Shown: positions 41,682 through 54,345 of the stretch, piece by piece
Numbering within the stretch: position 1 is the stretch's first letter
Layout: each line of letters begins with the position of its first letter
Source of the DNA: Benincasa hispida
Lineage: Eukaryota > Streptophyta > Magnoliopsida > Cucurbitales > Cucurbitaceae
Assembly (NCBI RefSeq): GCF_009727055.1
Contig: NC_052350.1
Coordinates: 32,698,417-32,762,416 of the forward strand
DNA length: 64,000 nt
Direction: 5' to 3'
Notes under the pieces: model-generated
The model's input: only the letters and a program-made list of their open reading frames with translations
Told to the model about the DNA's origin: nothing
The model's database searches: none
Translations under genes and position numbers: made by a program

Positions 41682-43739
41682 ACTCTACCACTTTCATTTG
41701 CAAAAGGTAAGTTAATTTCATTTTTGCTCTTGTTTATGTGTTTTGAGTTATAGACATTTCATATATATAGTGTATATGTAACCAACACCTCATATGTTTG
41801 CACGAGGTTTCTAGAGAAACGTGTGTCATGGTAATGAACTTGAGTTTATGTAAATTTTATGCGGGTGCAGTTCAATCTCTAATACTTGGTCATTCGATTC
41901 ACTCTTTTGAATGTGTATGCTTGATTTGAAGAAGCAGAGCACATGAATACTTTTGAAGATGAAGTCTTGAAATAATGTTTATATCTTAACAGGGTCGTGT
42001 CCTCGAGGAGTGTTTAGTTTTAGGAGTTTAGAGAGTTTTTTGATTGATGGGAGAATTCTCTTTATATTCACTGTAGTCTTAAATTTTTGAACTCTTAAAA
42101 TGAAGAATAACTCGAGTTTTTTGTACGAATGACCTTCTAACCGACACCTTAATGTTTTATGACCTGCCCTACACGATATTATGAATTATAACATTTTGCT
42201 TACATCAGAGGACACTTCCAGCCTTCCCAATGAACTCCCACTTGGGATGTTATCTCTAACTCGACGCCTTTTTCAAAATTTTAACTTGATGCTATCATAA
42301 TAACATGATTTTATTTGTTAAATTAAACAATATTTTAGTAAAAGCTTAAAATCTCTACCCATATATCTATTTTATTAATGTGATTGAGATTTAGAATTGT
42401 GATCGATAAAATAATAAAATAACTATATCTTAAGTTATAAATAGATAGATTTATTCATTCAACTTATATATCTATTTGTCAAATTAAAGAATAATTTAAT
42501 TCCCAATTTAACTATTAGGTATTCTATTCGTGAGATTGAGATTCGAATCATGGTTAACAAAAGAATAAAATACTTCAAACATTTATTTATTTGTATTATA
42601 AATTTATAAATGATGTATAATATAGATATCCATGCTTAGTGTCCAAAAGCCAAGTATCATACTCCTATTACCCCATGTGTTGTCCACGTGTCTTAAGATT
42701 AGACACTCTTAGGGGTTATTTGGGGCTTTGAGTTGAGATAGAATGTCTGGAGTTCGTATGTGCGTGGAGTTCGTATGTCTGTGTTTGGGGTGCAGAGTTA
42801 TTTTTTATGAGTTCATATGTCATGCAAAGTTGAGTTCATATGTCTGGGTATCTGATGCAGTTTTTTGAACTTTAAATAATATGCTTTTATGATTATTATT
42901 TTTATTTTGAAATTTTTTTTATTTAATAATTCTACCCATCTTTACTTTGAATAATTCTACCCATCTTCGCTTGAATAAAAACACGGATTGCAAATTTTTC
43001 GTTTAATTTTTAAAACTTTTCTTTCTTTCTTTCTTTTTGGGCAATGACTAACAATTAACCCTCTACATTTCTTACAGAAGTATGGTTAAATAAAATGAGA
43101 AACCAAAGAGAAATCAAAACTTTTGATACCTAATATTTTTCCATTAGTTTCATTATCATCTTCTTCTTTTTTCTTCTTCTTCATGTTGTTGCTCTATATT
43201 TTTACTATGTTATGGTTTTTTTTAATTAAATATCTCCCATCATCTTAGCAGCTAATGGAATGTCACCATATTTCTTCAATAATTTCATTTTCAATTCCTC
43301 TAAATTTGGAGGATCGTCAAAGAATAAATCTTTATTTTTCACTAATTCTTGCTAGAAAATGTTCCAAGAAAAAATCATTTTATGGTTTTTTTTATATTTA
43401 CATACTTTTCATTTAAATATTCTTAACACTCAGTTGATATGTGAATTCAATTAAATGAAAATATCTTTTTACAAATGTTTATATATAAATATCACACTTA
43501 ATGTAGACAAAATAATTTCGAAGCCCAGAGTTGGTAGGGCAAAGGTGGTTGTCAAAGTTGATCATCAAAGATGATTTTCGACAGAGTTAGTAGTCGAAGG
43601 TGGCTATTGGAGCCCGACAGCTAGTCACACGAAGGTGGTATTAGAGTTGGTTTTCGGAGTTTGTTGTTGGAGGTGGTTGTCGAAGTCCTGAGTTGGTCGC
43701 TTGATATAGTATTGGGTGTTTGATGTCATGGGTGCTTTA
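41682..43739. other. Copia K leader remnant and unassigned repeats
   Basis: No gene. At 42714-42870 there is a repetitive block (GGGGTTATTTGGGG, and GGAGTTCGTATGT repeated) like the end of a plant MITE. At 43515-43715 there is a degenerate GT/GA-rich repeat (GTTGG, GTCGAAG and GGTGGT recurring). Confidence 0.45.
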
Positions 43740-44100
43740 TGTCAAAATACACCTGGATGCCATGAACCTTCGTCAGGAAAAGGCAAAAGTCATGATTTTC
43801 CTTCGTCATTATCTCCATAAGGGATTGAAGATGGAATATCTAATAGTATAAAAGATCCTCACATTCTGTGGAAGAATTTGAACGAGAGATATGATCATCT
43901 AAAAATAGTTATTCTTCTTAAAGCTCGTTATGAATAGATGCATTTGAGGCTCCAAGATTTCAAATCAGTGAGTGATTACAACTCCACATTATTCAAAACC
44001 AGTTCAAAATTATTGTTATGCGGAGAGAAAATTACTAATGTAGACATGTTAGCGAAGACATTTTCTACTTTTCATGTTTCAAACATACTCATGTAGCAGC
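43740..44100 (+). pseudogene. Copia K gag fragment
   Basis: The plus strand reads KDPHILWKNLNERYDHLK, LKARYE, MHLRLQDFKSVSDYN, and LLCGEKITNVDMLAKTFSTF, a UBN2-type gag segment. It includes a TAG near 43936. It is cut at 44100 by the start of copia L. It probably belongs with the LTR at 41421-41668. Confidence 0.8.
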
Positions 44101-44597
44101 TGTTGGGATTGGTGTCCTAATTCTCCCGGAGTCTCGTTGTTTTGTAAAGATGCACATTGTTTAATGAATAAAATAATTGTTATTTAATTCTGGCATTTAT
44201 TCATATCCAATAAACAAAACTCCTTGGTTATCTTATGTGAACTTAAGCATGTATATGTGATATACAAGTGGATTATGCCTTATGTGATAACCTAAATAGG
44301 TCTGTAGTATAAGGATTAAGGTGGGATACCTGATCCTCGTGACACTACGGATACGGCCTGCTTTGTAGAGGTTTACGAGTGTTGTAAACTACTACAGATG
44401 GTAGATCCTGACCATTCATGTGGAGACGTGGAGCAGGTGTGTCCTATACAAAGAGATTGTATAAGACCTGGACCACGAGATGACTAGACTCTATATATAA
44501 CGTCGTTGATACTAGAGACTTACATCTCACTTAAACGACCATAGGTGACACGACCTCAATCCTGAGTGTTTTGGGAACTACTGCCTTTGAGGGCGGT

Positions 44598-46645
44598 TGT
44601 TGAATGAATTTTAATTGTGGTGGATGGAACGTAATGCATAATGCGACGTAATGTAATGCCGCTGCAAAGATAGGGAAAAGGATGGATGGTGATGATGTGG
44701 ATGATGGTGTGTGGATGATATGTATGCGCTTCTCGATAATAAATGCGATACTATGTCTAAAATAATGTATACGATACTGCTGATATGCGTTCGTAGTATG
44801 CGTTCATGTAGTACGCGCGTGTCACAAGTTTTCTTGCGCTGGAACCAAGTATAATTCCAATGCAAGTTTCTCAAAGTGATCTAAGGTCGAACACGAGGAT
44901 TGCGATGATTAATGCGATACTAATGTGATATATGCGACTGAAAACAAAATAATAATGAATTGTATTGGAAAAGTAAAATGCGATGATAAAATAAAATACG
45001 GTGACAAAATAAAATGCGATGATAAAATAAAATGCAGTGACAAGTGAATAAATAAACAAATAAATGGTTGACTGTGAAGATGTGCAAGTATCTGATGGAA
45101 TGCAGTGGCAAGTCTTGTGAAATGTGTCAGAAAGAGAATGGGTTGGGGGAAAGAACACCGCAAGTTCATCAATCTTGGTGAGGACGCAACTAAGGTTCCG
45201 CTTTCCCTTGGCTTACACCTCTCAGTGATCGGTCGCGTTCCCATATGTCTATGGTGAATCAAGGATGAACATTGCGAATGCAAGGTTGTTTCCATCTCTG
45301 GAAATACTTCTTGCTTTAGTTAACACATTCTTCCAACCTTCTTTCGAGAGGTGGATTAACATCTTCACTTCTGCTCTCACAGGTGAAGATGTCGTTGATC
45401 ATGCATTAGCTAAACTTAGCCAATTTCTTCAACAAGGATTAACTTACTCGCTTAATCCTTCCCCCTTACCCTGAGGGATTAGTTACACATAGTGAAAGAA
45501 ATAGACGATGAATGTATGGTGAAGAACAGAGAGATGACGATGAAAATGATAATGATATTAAAAGATAACGATAAAGTGTTTGTTACAGATGAATGAATGA
45601 AGGATTAGAAATGAACACAGTTGATGAATAGAAAGTGAGAAGAAATAAGGAAAGCATGTCAATATCTTGACATGGATCCCGATCGGAGACAATTTGCTTG
45701 CCGGTGTGTAGGAGGAGTGTGGTGGAAAACTTCCTTCTCAGGCTAGTTTCCCAAGTAGAGTTGATCTTTGCACAGAGTTCTCTTCGGGCTTGTGAAAGAA
45801 TTTCTGGCTCCTGAGACTTCCCTTTCGGACTCGACTCGTCGTTCTCCTGGATTTTCTTTAGTTGTCTCTTCAGACCAGCCTCCTCTCTTTGGAATTGATA
45901 TAGCTATTTATAGACCTTTGCACCTCCTTCGTCAATGGTCCCGCTCTAAAAAGCTGTTTTTTCTGCTACGGCTTGGTGGAAACGTCCGCTCTGCTCCACA
46001 TTCAATTTGTCAAATCGTACAACAGAAAGCTGTACAATTTCAGAAATCCCTGCGAATGCGTCGCTCTTTTCATCTACGATCGATCACAGCATGCGGTGCA
46101 AATGCGTTGGTCTTTTTATCGATTGTTGCATGCGGTGCAAATGTGTTGCTCATTTGCGTCCATGATCGACCGTGGAATTCGTTGTCTTTTTGCATCCACG
46201 ATCGATCGTCGCATTCGGTGCGAATGCGTTTTCTTTTGCGTCCACGATCGACTGTCGCATTCGGTGTGAATGCATTTTCTTTTTGCGTCCACGATCCACC
46301 GTCGGATTCGGTGTGAATGCATTGCTCTTTTACGTCCACGATCCATCGTTGGATTCGGTGTGAATGCATTGCTCTTTTGCATCCACGATCGACTGTCGCA
46401 TTCGGTGCAAATGCATTGCTCTTTTTTGTCCTTGAACGATCGTCGCATGCGGGGACCTATTTCCTGCAAAACAAAGACTTGGACATTCCATTTTTCATCG
46501 CAATGGGGTTAGCGGGTGTGCTTCCGAACTTTACAACTTTTGTGTTTCTAAGCCAATTTCTATATGTTCACGCAACTTTTTCCTTCTTTTTGTCGCATAA
46601 TATAAATAAGATAATATAAATAACTTGTACTTCTACAAGTTATCA
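44598..46645 (-). mobile_element. Solo LTR of an Athila/Tat-like gypsy element
   Basis: 2048 bp. On the minus strand it begins TGATAACTTGTAGAAGTAC and ends TTCATTCAACA. The 5-bp flanks GCGGT (44593-44597) and GTGGT (46646-46650) differ at one base; the uninterrupted 3' LTR of copia L reads GCGGT at this place. It shares several blocks with the gypsy LTR at 59148-61016, including the AGAGGTG.. ACTTC.. TCACAG.TG region (45215-45470). Confidence 0.85.
46040..46450. repeat. 47-bp minisatellite inside the solo LTR
   Basis: Imperfect units of the form TCCACGATCGA.. GTCGCATTCGGTG.. AATGCATT. GATC cores fall at 46200, 46246, 46293, 46340 and 46387, a 46-47 bp period, with less regular units on both sides. 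Confidence 0.9.
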
Positions 46646-48784
46646 GTGGTCTTTTGATTAGTGTGAGTGAGAGTGGCCAGATTTCAACTCAAATGCCTAT
46701 CTTTTTGGGGACTTGTCTGATTGGGAGCTGAAAACTCAATCCACAAATGGAATTTACTCCTTCCCAAAGTAGGGATAAATAGAGAGATTGCTCCCTTAAG
46801 GGCTGATTTCGGGGCTTGAACATAGTGGCCACAACTTCTCTTTGGAAGAGAAGAATCAATCATAGTAGGACTATGCCTTATGTTCATTAGAGGAATCAAT
46901 GGTACTTTAGGAGACAGATGTAACTATAGGGGCATAATGGTTATTGGGCCCAGCTGTACTTACGAGCGATTTGTGAAGGGTTGTCGCATCTGTCGGTTTG
47001 AGTAAGATGGACACATAATATATATGTGGTAAGGAGAGTTCAGTGTTGTCGGTCTTTTAGTGGAGTGTCTGGCAGTTACGGATGGTAGATCCTGTAAATA
47101 AATAGTTTAGTCAGTTATTCACGTACCGTTGGAGCTTCGAGCTACAGGTTCATGAGGTCCCCTTGGTAGCTCAATGGATTCAGTTAAGGATCAGTTCTTG
47201 GTGTTGATTTGAAATATTCAAATTGACAAGAAGTATTTTGATTATATGATTTGATATTAATCTGATTTTGCATGTTTGAATAGATAACATATCTATTAGT
47301 TAGAATCCTTAGCAATAAATTAGTATTTACTCATATTAAGTATCTCCATGGATATATAGAAAAAGACACCTCATGGTTTGTATGTTTCATGAGAATGAAA
47401 TTATAATATAGGTGAAATCTATAGATGTCTTATAAAAATATAGCTTATATAAGTTGCTGCGTTCACTCATTTTATGTTTCAATAATAATATTAATTATTG
47501 GATTAATAATTATTATTTATATTTTAAAATAATTCCAAAGTAGTGGTAGGTTAATTAAATCATAGGTAATACACAATGAGTTTAAAAGGATAGAACTATA
47601 TTTCCTATTTTTAAAAAGAAGTTTTTTAACAAACAAGAATCTATAAAGATCTTGTGAAAGATTTTACTCTCCCCTGCGCAAAAATGAGAAACTCCGATCA
47701 AAGTCTTGATCAACAGAATAATATACTCATAACCGGATCTTTTAGAATATCAATTAAACGACTCAGTGAATTCAAACTCAAATATCGTGGCGATGTACTA
47801 CTAAAGTAAGATGCGACTGTGTAGACGTACGAGCTTTAAACGATCCATGTCCAATAGTTATCTAATACGGATCGCTGTGGTCCAATGGTAAAATCCGAAA
47901 ATATTCTGTAATAGTTTAGAGTACTGTAGTGCGATAGATTTCTAACGCGTAAACGATTGGCAAGCTTACTAAGACACGATCGCTTAGCTTCATCTAAACG
48001 ATTGGAGGCTAATCGTAACCTATACGGATATTGTCTTTCCCAAAAATTACGAATCACGCAAAACTTGCGTAGACGCTACCCCAGTCGTGTACGTTGATCA
48101 GTGTTTCCTCCTCCATCTTTTCTATCAGATTCCACCAGTCCAAATGAGACCCCCCCAACATCTGAGAGAATTGATATTCTCTCTCCTTTTCTTTGCTACC
48201 GAGAATAAAAGGTGTAGATCTTGGTGTGGTTACAACAGGAGTTAGCTTAGGGAGCGATTCGAATTGTAATGCTTCTTCAGACTCAATCGATATTTCACGC
48301 GTCTTAAAGGTCTTTTTTAGAGCGTTTTCTAGATTTGTCCTCGATTTTTTCGGATAGTAGTTACGTCATACTGTGGTGACACGTGATATAGATCAACTCT
48401 GAACAATCGCTCGATGTGATTGTTTGTGTGTGTCTCGGTGAGAGTTTCGTGATTCCGAGGAGATTGTTGGAGCGACGAGTGCGTAAGATTTCTGTGCTAT
48501 GTTGTTGTTGTAGTTCGTGGGTCGTGTAGATCGAGCGTTTTTTGGTTGCTGTTGTTTTGATGTGCGCGTGCGCTTATCCGAGCAGTGAGTACCTTCTTCA
48601 GCTATTGTATGGTAGAGTTTTTATCGCTTTATGCATTTATATTGTTCATGTTGTAATTTCTGCATTTGAATTGTATAACTGCTTATTTAGAAGTCGACTG
48701 TAAATGTATTTGTTCATTCATGATTGTAATTTGGAATTATCATTCTTCCGCTGCTCATGAAAATCTCAATTTCGATTTCTTTCA

Positions 48785-50784
48785 ATTGGTATCAGAGTCA
48801 GGTTCTCTGATATTCCAAATTACAAATCTGAATTGAACGCATTTTTCAGTCGTGGTGGGTTTCTGCATTTGTGGTTAACCGTTTTCTGCATTTGTGGATG
48901 GATATGATGAATGTTTCGGGTTTAAATTGCCTTTTTGTTAAAGCTTTCGGTATTACAAAGTGTTAATTGTAAGGGTCCTTGTGTTTTTGGACAAAATTAA
49001 CTTTGCAATCAAGCCTGTATATCGAATAGTTCGAGTTCGTCCTGTCGTTCGTGATGAAGCTTCGGCGCATGGCGATGCAGTTCTCAACGAAGAAGAAGAC
49101 CAAGCATTGGTCGGATCGTGTAGCCTCAGGTAAATGATCGTAGGGATTCTACTAAGCGACCATCTAGATTTTATTTCTAGACGATCGTGTAGTATTTTCT
49201 AAACGATCGTTTAGCTAATGCTCGTGTAGCGTTGGTTGCGAGATCGCGTAGGCACTGGAGGTAGACGATCGTGGTGGGAAGATGCGATGCTTATCGTTTA
49301 GTAGAAGACGCGCGCTATACGATCGTGTAATTAGCAAGCTTCATCACTTAGTTACTACCTATGCGATCGCGCGTATGCAATATGGAGACGCTGGCTGATC
49401 GCTTAGGCGATGGTACTTTGCGGCATCGTAGTCGCTTGGACGATCGTAGAAGGCGGGCGTTGTGCAGAGCGCGCTAAGCAATTGTGTACTTCAGGCTTCA
49501 TCACTTAGTAAAGGTACACGATCGTGTAGTAATAACTAAACGATCATTTGATTTTTCTAGACGATCGTATAGTAAATGCTACGATCGTTTAACTCTGGAG
49601 CGTTGGTAAGCAATAGAACAAAGAGTTTGTTTTATCATGTAGACGATCGTGGGGTGCTTATTACACGATGGTTGGAGAAGCGATGCTTTGCTGAGCGGTT
49701 CAAGACCCGGTTCGCCTATTTAAACCGGAGATTCCTTGTCTTTGTAATAGTTAGCTTTCCTTTTGTGTTTTAAGGCAATTTTACCCGATTCATCAACATT
49801 GGTTGTTTATACATGTGATGTATGGTGCTTATATGCCAAAGTGTTTGTCATATAGTTAAAACCCCACCTTAGGTTGTGCAATTATTCATGCATCAGGTAT
49901 TATAAATGTTATAATCAAGCATGAAGAAATTATTTGAAAGCATGCGCATGCATCATGAAATATAAGAGTTATATTTTGCATGTAGTGAGCATTATCATGC
50001 ATCATCCTTTTATTATAAATGTTATAGTCTAAAGGTGAATGGAAGCATGTTTCATTGTTATTTTGTATAAGTGTTATATAAAAGAAGTAGCAATGAATGG
50101 ACAATGCATTGAGCATGACACTTAGGCCATTTATAATCGTTATGAATGCCTTGCATGTGTTAGCTTAGCATTGTGGTTGTTTCTGTTTATAAGTGTTATA
50201 AAGAAAATTAGACTTACAATCAATAATTCAGAGTTGCATACGAACTTAGGGTGAACTCATGTTTTTTTTAAAAGGGTTTTAAAATTGGGAAACACCCTAC
50301 TTGAACCTACCTAGAAAGACGTGATTAGTATAAGATTTTCAGCAGCATGGCGGATAAATTTGGTCAAAGATGTGTTAAGAGTTTATGGAATGATGATCAA
50401 AGTTGGTTTAACTATTCCAAGTATATGTTACTTTGGGAAAAGCATAAAGATCCTAGTTAAAATCCTTAGCGTGTTTTTTGTCTAAGAAGTAAACCTGTAG
50501 GTTGTAAAATACTTTAGTGGGAGGAAGATGGCGTATCAGATATAGCCTATGATTCCCACTACATTGTCTCCTGATGTTCAGCACGTGGATTTGTGTTATG
50601 GCCTCCGAGAGATGATCAGGATGCATCCCTGTCGGATGGTGTTTGCATGAGTCAATATCACATTGGACGGAGAAAGATTATGTAAAGTGGGTGAGGATGT
50701 GTGTCAAAAGTCCTATAGTCTCTGTCATTGGTTCATACACCGTGAGATTCATTTATGTATCGCATCTTGTGCCTTCGGAGCTCG
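48785..50784 (+). other. Copia L leader, no gene
   Basis: Starts with the primer-binding site. It contains nine copies of ACGATCGT (49181-49650) and a region (49895-50215) in which TATAA(A/G)TGTTATA-like motifs recur. No gag was recognised. Confidence 0.65.
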
Positions 50785-51023
50785 NNNNNNNNNNNNNNNN
50801 NNNNNNNNNNNNNNNNNNNNNNNNNNNNNNNNNNNNNNNNNNNNNNNNNNNNNNNNNNNNNNNNNNNNNNNNNNNNNNNNNNNNNNNNNNNNNNNNNNNN
50901 NNNNNNNNNNNNNNNNNNNNNNNNNNNNNNNNNNNNNNNNNNNNNNNNNNNNNNNNNNNNNNNNNNNNNNNNNNNNNNNNNNNNNNNNNNNNNNNNNNNN
51001 NNNNNNNNNNNNNNNNNNNNNNN
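50785..51023. other. Assembly gap (239 N)
   Basis: Run of N inside copia L, upstream of pol. Confidence 1.
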
Positions 51024-51370
51024 GTCCCCCTTCGAATGGGTTTTGTGCAGTTGGTCAATATCAAGGTGAATTCCAGAAATGGATAGGGTCGCTTTAGGTT
51101 TTGCCCCAATCGGATTTTTTTCCTTTGGATTGGCCTTTTGGGATGAACCTCTAGGGCTTAAAATGGCGAGTCACAATTACGGGAGATTGTTAAGTAAGTT
51201 AATGATCTCTTGGTCAAATCAATGATGACTTGTCGTTATAGGAACAAGAGTTGTTCTGGTATTAATGTCTGGTTGAGAACTTCTCAATTCAGAGGAGGGA
51301 TGATTGACCTCCCTTTGGTGGCTTTTGTCCTAAACCTTTGAAGTATCATTGCGAAAGGTTTGGTCAAGGT

Positions 51371-51922
51371 GGGTATGAATATTTCATCTCTTTCATAGAT
51401 GATTATTCAAGGTTTGGTCACATCAACCTCAATAGGATCGAGAAGTTGGTGAAAAGTGGACTTTTAAAGAGTTTAGAAGAAAACTCATTGTTGGTATGTG
51501 AATCATGCCTCGAAGGCAAGATGACCAAACGACCTTTTATTGGAAAAGATTACAGAGCTAAGGAAGCCTTGGAGCTTGTACATTCAGACCTCTATGGTCC
51601 TATGAATGTTAGAGCTCGGGGTGGGTATAAATAATTCATCTCTTTCATAGATGATTATTCAAGGTTTGGTCACATCAACCTCAATAGGATTGAGAAGTTG
51701 GTGAAAAGTGGACTTTTAAAGAGTTTAGAAGAAAACTCATTGTCGGTATATGAATCATGTCTCGAAGGCAAGATGACCAAACGACCTTTTACTGGAAAAG
51801 GTTACAGAGCCAAGGAAGCCTTGGAGCTTGTACATTCAGACCTCTGTGGTCCTATGAATGTTAGAGCTCGAGGTGGATATGAATAATTCATCTCTTTCAT
51901 AGATGATTATTCAAGGTTTGGG
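51371..51922 (+). repeat. Tandem duplication in integrase, 252-bp period
   Basis: Two full units (51371-51622, 51623-51874) and the first part of a third. Each encodes FISFIDDYSRFGHINLNR, KLVKSGLLKSLEENSL and ESCLEGKMTKRPF..KEALEL. 252 bp equals 84 codons, so the frame would be kept, but TAA at unit starts (GGYK* context near 51631) breaks it. Confidence 0.95.
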
Positions 51923-54345
51923 TATCTCTTCCTAATGCAATGTAAGTCTGAAGCCCTTGACAAGTTCAAGGAGTATAAGGTTGAAGTTGAAAACTTGTCA
52001 GGTAAGAAGATAAAAATACTACGATCTGATCGTGGTGGAGAGTATATGGACCTCCAATTCCAAAACTATAAAACTATATGATAGAACATGGGATTGCATC
52101 CCAACTCTCGACCCTTGGTACACCTCGGTAGAATGGTGTATCAAAAAAGAGAAACAGAACCCTGTTGGACATGGTTTGGTCTATGATGAGTTATGCTCAT
52201 CTTCCAAACTCGTTTTGGGGTTATGCAATGTAGACTGCATGTTATATCCTGAACAACGTTCCCTCGAAAAGTGTTTCTGAAACACCTTTTGAGTTATGGA
52301 GAGGCCGTAAAGGTAGTTTACGCCACTTCAGGATTTAGGGTTGTCTGACACATGTGCTAGCGACTAACCTAAAGAAGTTGGAACCGCGTTCGACGGTTTG
52401 CCTCTTTGTAGGCTACCTCAAGGAAACGAGAGTTGGATACTTCTATGATCTAAGTGAGAACAAAGTGTTTGTTTCCACAAATGTTATCTTCTTGGAAGAA
52501 TACCACATGAAGGATCATAAGCCACGAAGTAAGCTTGTTTTACATGAGATCTCTAGTGAGACTAAGACTGCTGAGGGTTCAACAAGAGTTGTTGAATAGG
52601 CCGACAGATCAACAAGAGTTGTTGAGGTCTGAATGTCTAGTCAACCAGCTTAAGAGTTGAGACTGCCTCGACGTAGTGAGATGGTTATGAACCCACCAGA
52701 TCGCTACATGGGTTTGACTGAAGTCCAAAACGTCATTACGTATGATGGGATCGAGGATCCATTATCTTTTAAGAAAGCAGTGGAGGATGTTGACAAATAT
52801 GAATGTGTTAAAGCCATGAACCAGGAAATGGAGTCTATGTACTTCAATAGCGTCTGGGAGCTTGTTGATCCACCTGATGGGGTAAGTCCTATTAGGTGTA
52901 AGTGGATCTATAAGCGAAAGAGAGGTGTAGATGGAAATGTGCAAACCTTTAAGGCTAGACTTGTGGCAAAGGGTTATACCCAGGTCGAGGGAGTTGACTA
53001 TAAGGAAACTTTCTCACTTGTTGTCATGCTGAAGTCTATCAGGATTCTTCTGTCCATCGCAACATTTTATGATTATGAAATATGGCAAATGACGTCAAGA
53101 CTGCTTTCTTAATGGTAATCTTGAGAAGACCATCTATATGACTCAACCAGAAGGGTTCATAGTTCTAAATCAAGAGCAAAGAGTTTGCAAACTTAATAGG
53201 TCCATTTATGGGCTGAAACAAACATTTAGATCTTGGAACATCAGATTTGACACTACTATCAAGTCGTTTGGCTTTGATCAGAACGTTGGTGAGCCTTGTG
53301 TTTACAAGAATATCATCAACAGCTCAGTAGCTTTCCTGGTACTTTATGTGGATGATATCCTACTCATTGGAAATGTTGTAGGGTATCTGACTGACATTAA
53401 GAGTTGGCTAGCTGCCCAGTTTCAAATGAAAGATTTGGGTGAGGCACAGTATGTTCTAGGGATCTAGATTATTCCGAATCGTAAGAACAAATGGTTAGCC
53501 CTGTCTCAGGCATCGTACATTGATCATATGTTGATCAGGTACAGAATGCAAGATTCCAAGAGAGGTTTGTTACCTTTCAGGCATACAATCGTTCTATCTA
53601 AATATCAATGTCCTAAGACACCTCAAGAGGTTGAGAAGATGAGACAGATTCCCTATGCTTTTGCTGTAGGAAGCTTGATGTATGCAATGTTGTGTACTAG
53701 ACCCGACATTTGCTATGCAGTAGGGATTGTCAGTCGGTATCAGTCTAATCTAGGATTTGATCACTGGACGACGGTCAAGACAATCCTCAAGTATCTTCGG
53801 AGAACGAGGGACTACATGCTTGTGTATGGAGATAAGGATCTAATCCTTACAGGATACACAGACTCTGACTTTCAGACCGATCGAGATTCTCGTAAATCGA
53901 CATCGGGTTAGTGTTTACTCTGAATGGAGGGGCTGTAGTATTGCGAAGCATCAAGCAATGATGCATCGCGGACTCTACTATGGAAGCTGAATATGTAGCG
54001 GCTTGTGAAGAAGCTAAAGAGGTTGTTTGGCTAAGGAAGTTCCTTTCAGATTTGGAAGTTGTTCTAAATATTTATTTGCCTATCACTTTTTAATGTGATA
54101 ACAGTGAGGCTGTGGCAAATTCAAAGGAACCTCGGAGTCATCGTCAGGGTAAGCATATAGAACGAAAATATCACCTGATCAGGGAAATTGTGCATCGCGG
54201 TGATGAGATAGTCACGAAGAACGCATCGGAGCACAATGTTGCTGATCCCTTTACAAAGGCCCTCATGGCTAAAGTGTTCGAGGGTCATCTGGAGAGTCTG
54301 GGTCTACAGGACATGCGGCATCTTGTCCAGGGCAAGAGGAGATGA
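51371..54345 (+). pseudogene. Copia L pol (integrase, RT, RNase H), broken
   Basis: After the duplicated zinc-binding region, integrase continues with KIKILRSDRGGEYMDLQFQ (about 52008) and RSTVCLFVGYLKETRVGYFY (52387). Reverse transcriptase has PIRCKWIYKRKRGVDGNVQT, ARLVAKGYTQVEGVDYKETF (52960), RSIYGLKQTFRSW and YVDDILLIGN (53344) with the catalytic motif intact. RNase H has ILTGYTDSDFQTDRDSRKS (53850), EAEYVAACEEAKE-like text and NVADPFTKALMAK near the end. Breaks occur near 51631, 52081, 52600, 53100, 53466, 53909 and 54090. Pol is of a different copia lineage from A, D and E, with much longer LTRs. Confidence 0.9.

Larger units (their letters stand above)
44101..48784 (+). repeat. 5' LTR of copia L (with nested solo LTR)
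   Basis: About 2.6 kb without the insertion 44598-46645. It starts TGTTGGGATTGG. The 3' LTR lacks several internal stretches found here. Confidence 0.85.

Noticed and set aside
46040..46450. CRISPR-like array
   Set aside because: Units vary, there are no unique spacers, and it lies in a plant gypsy LTR. It is a minisatellite.
45768..46512. Several overlapping ORFs up to 182 codons on both strands
   Set aside because: They follow the 47-bp minisatellite, which stays open in many frames. No protein family is recognised.
44101..54345. Copia L as an intact autonomous element
   Set aside because: Gag and protease are not found, pol has at least seven breaks and an N gap lies in the leader.
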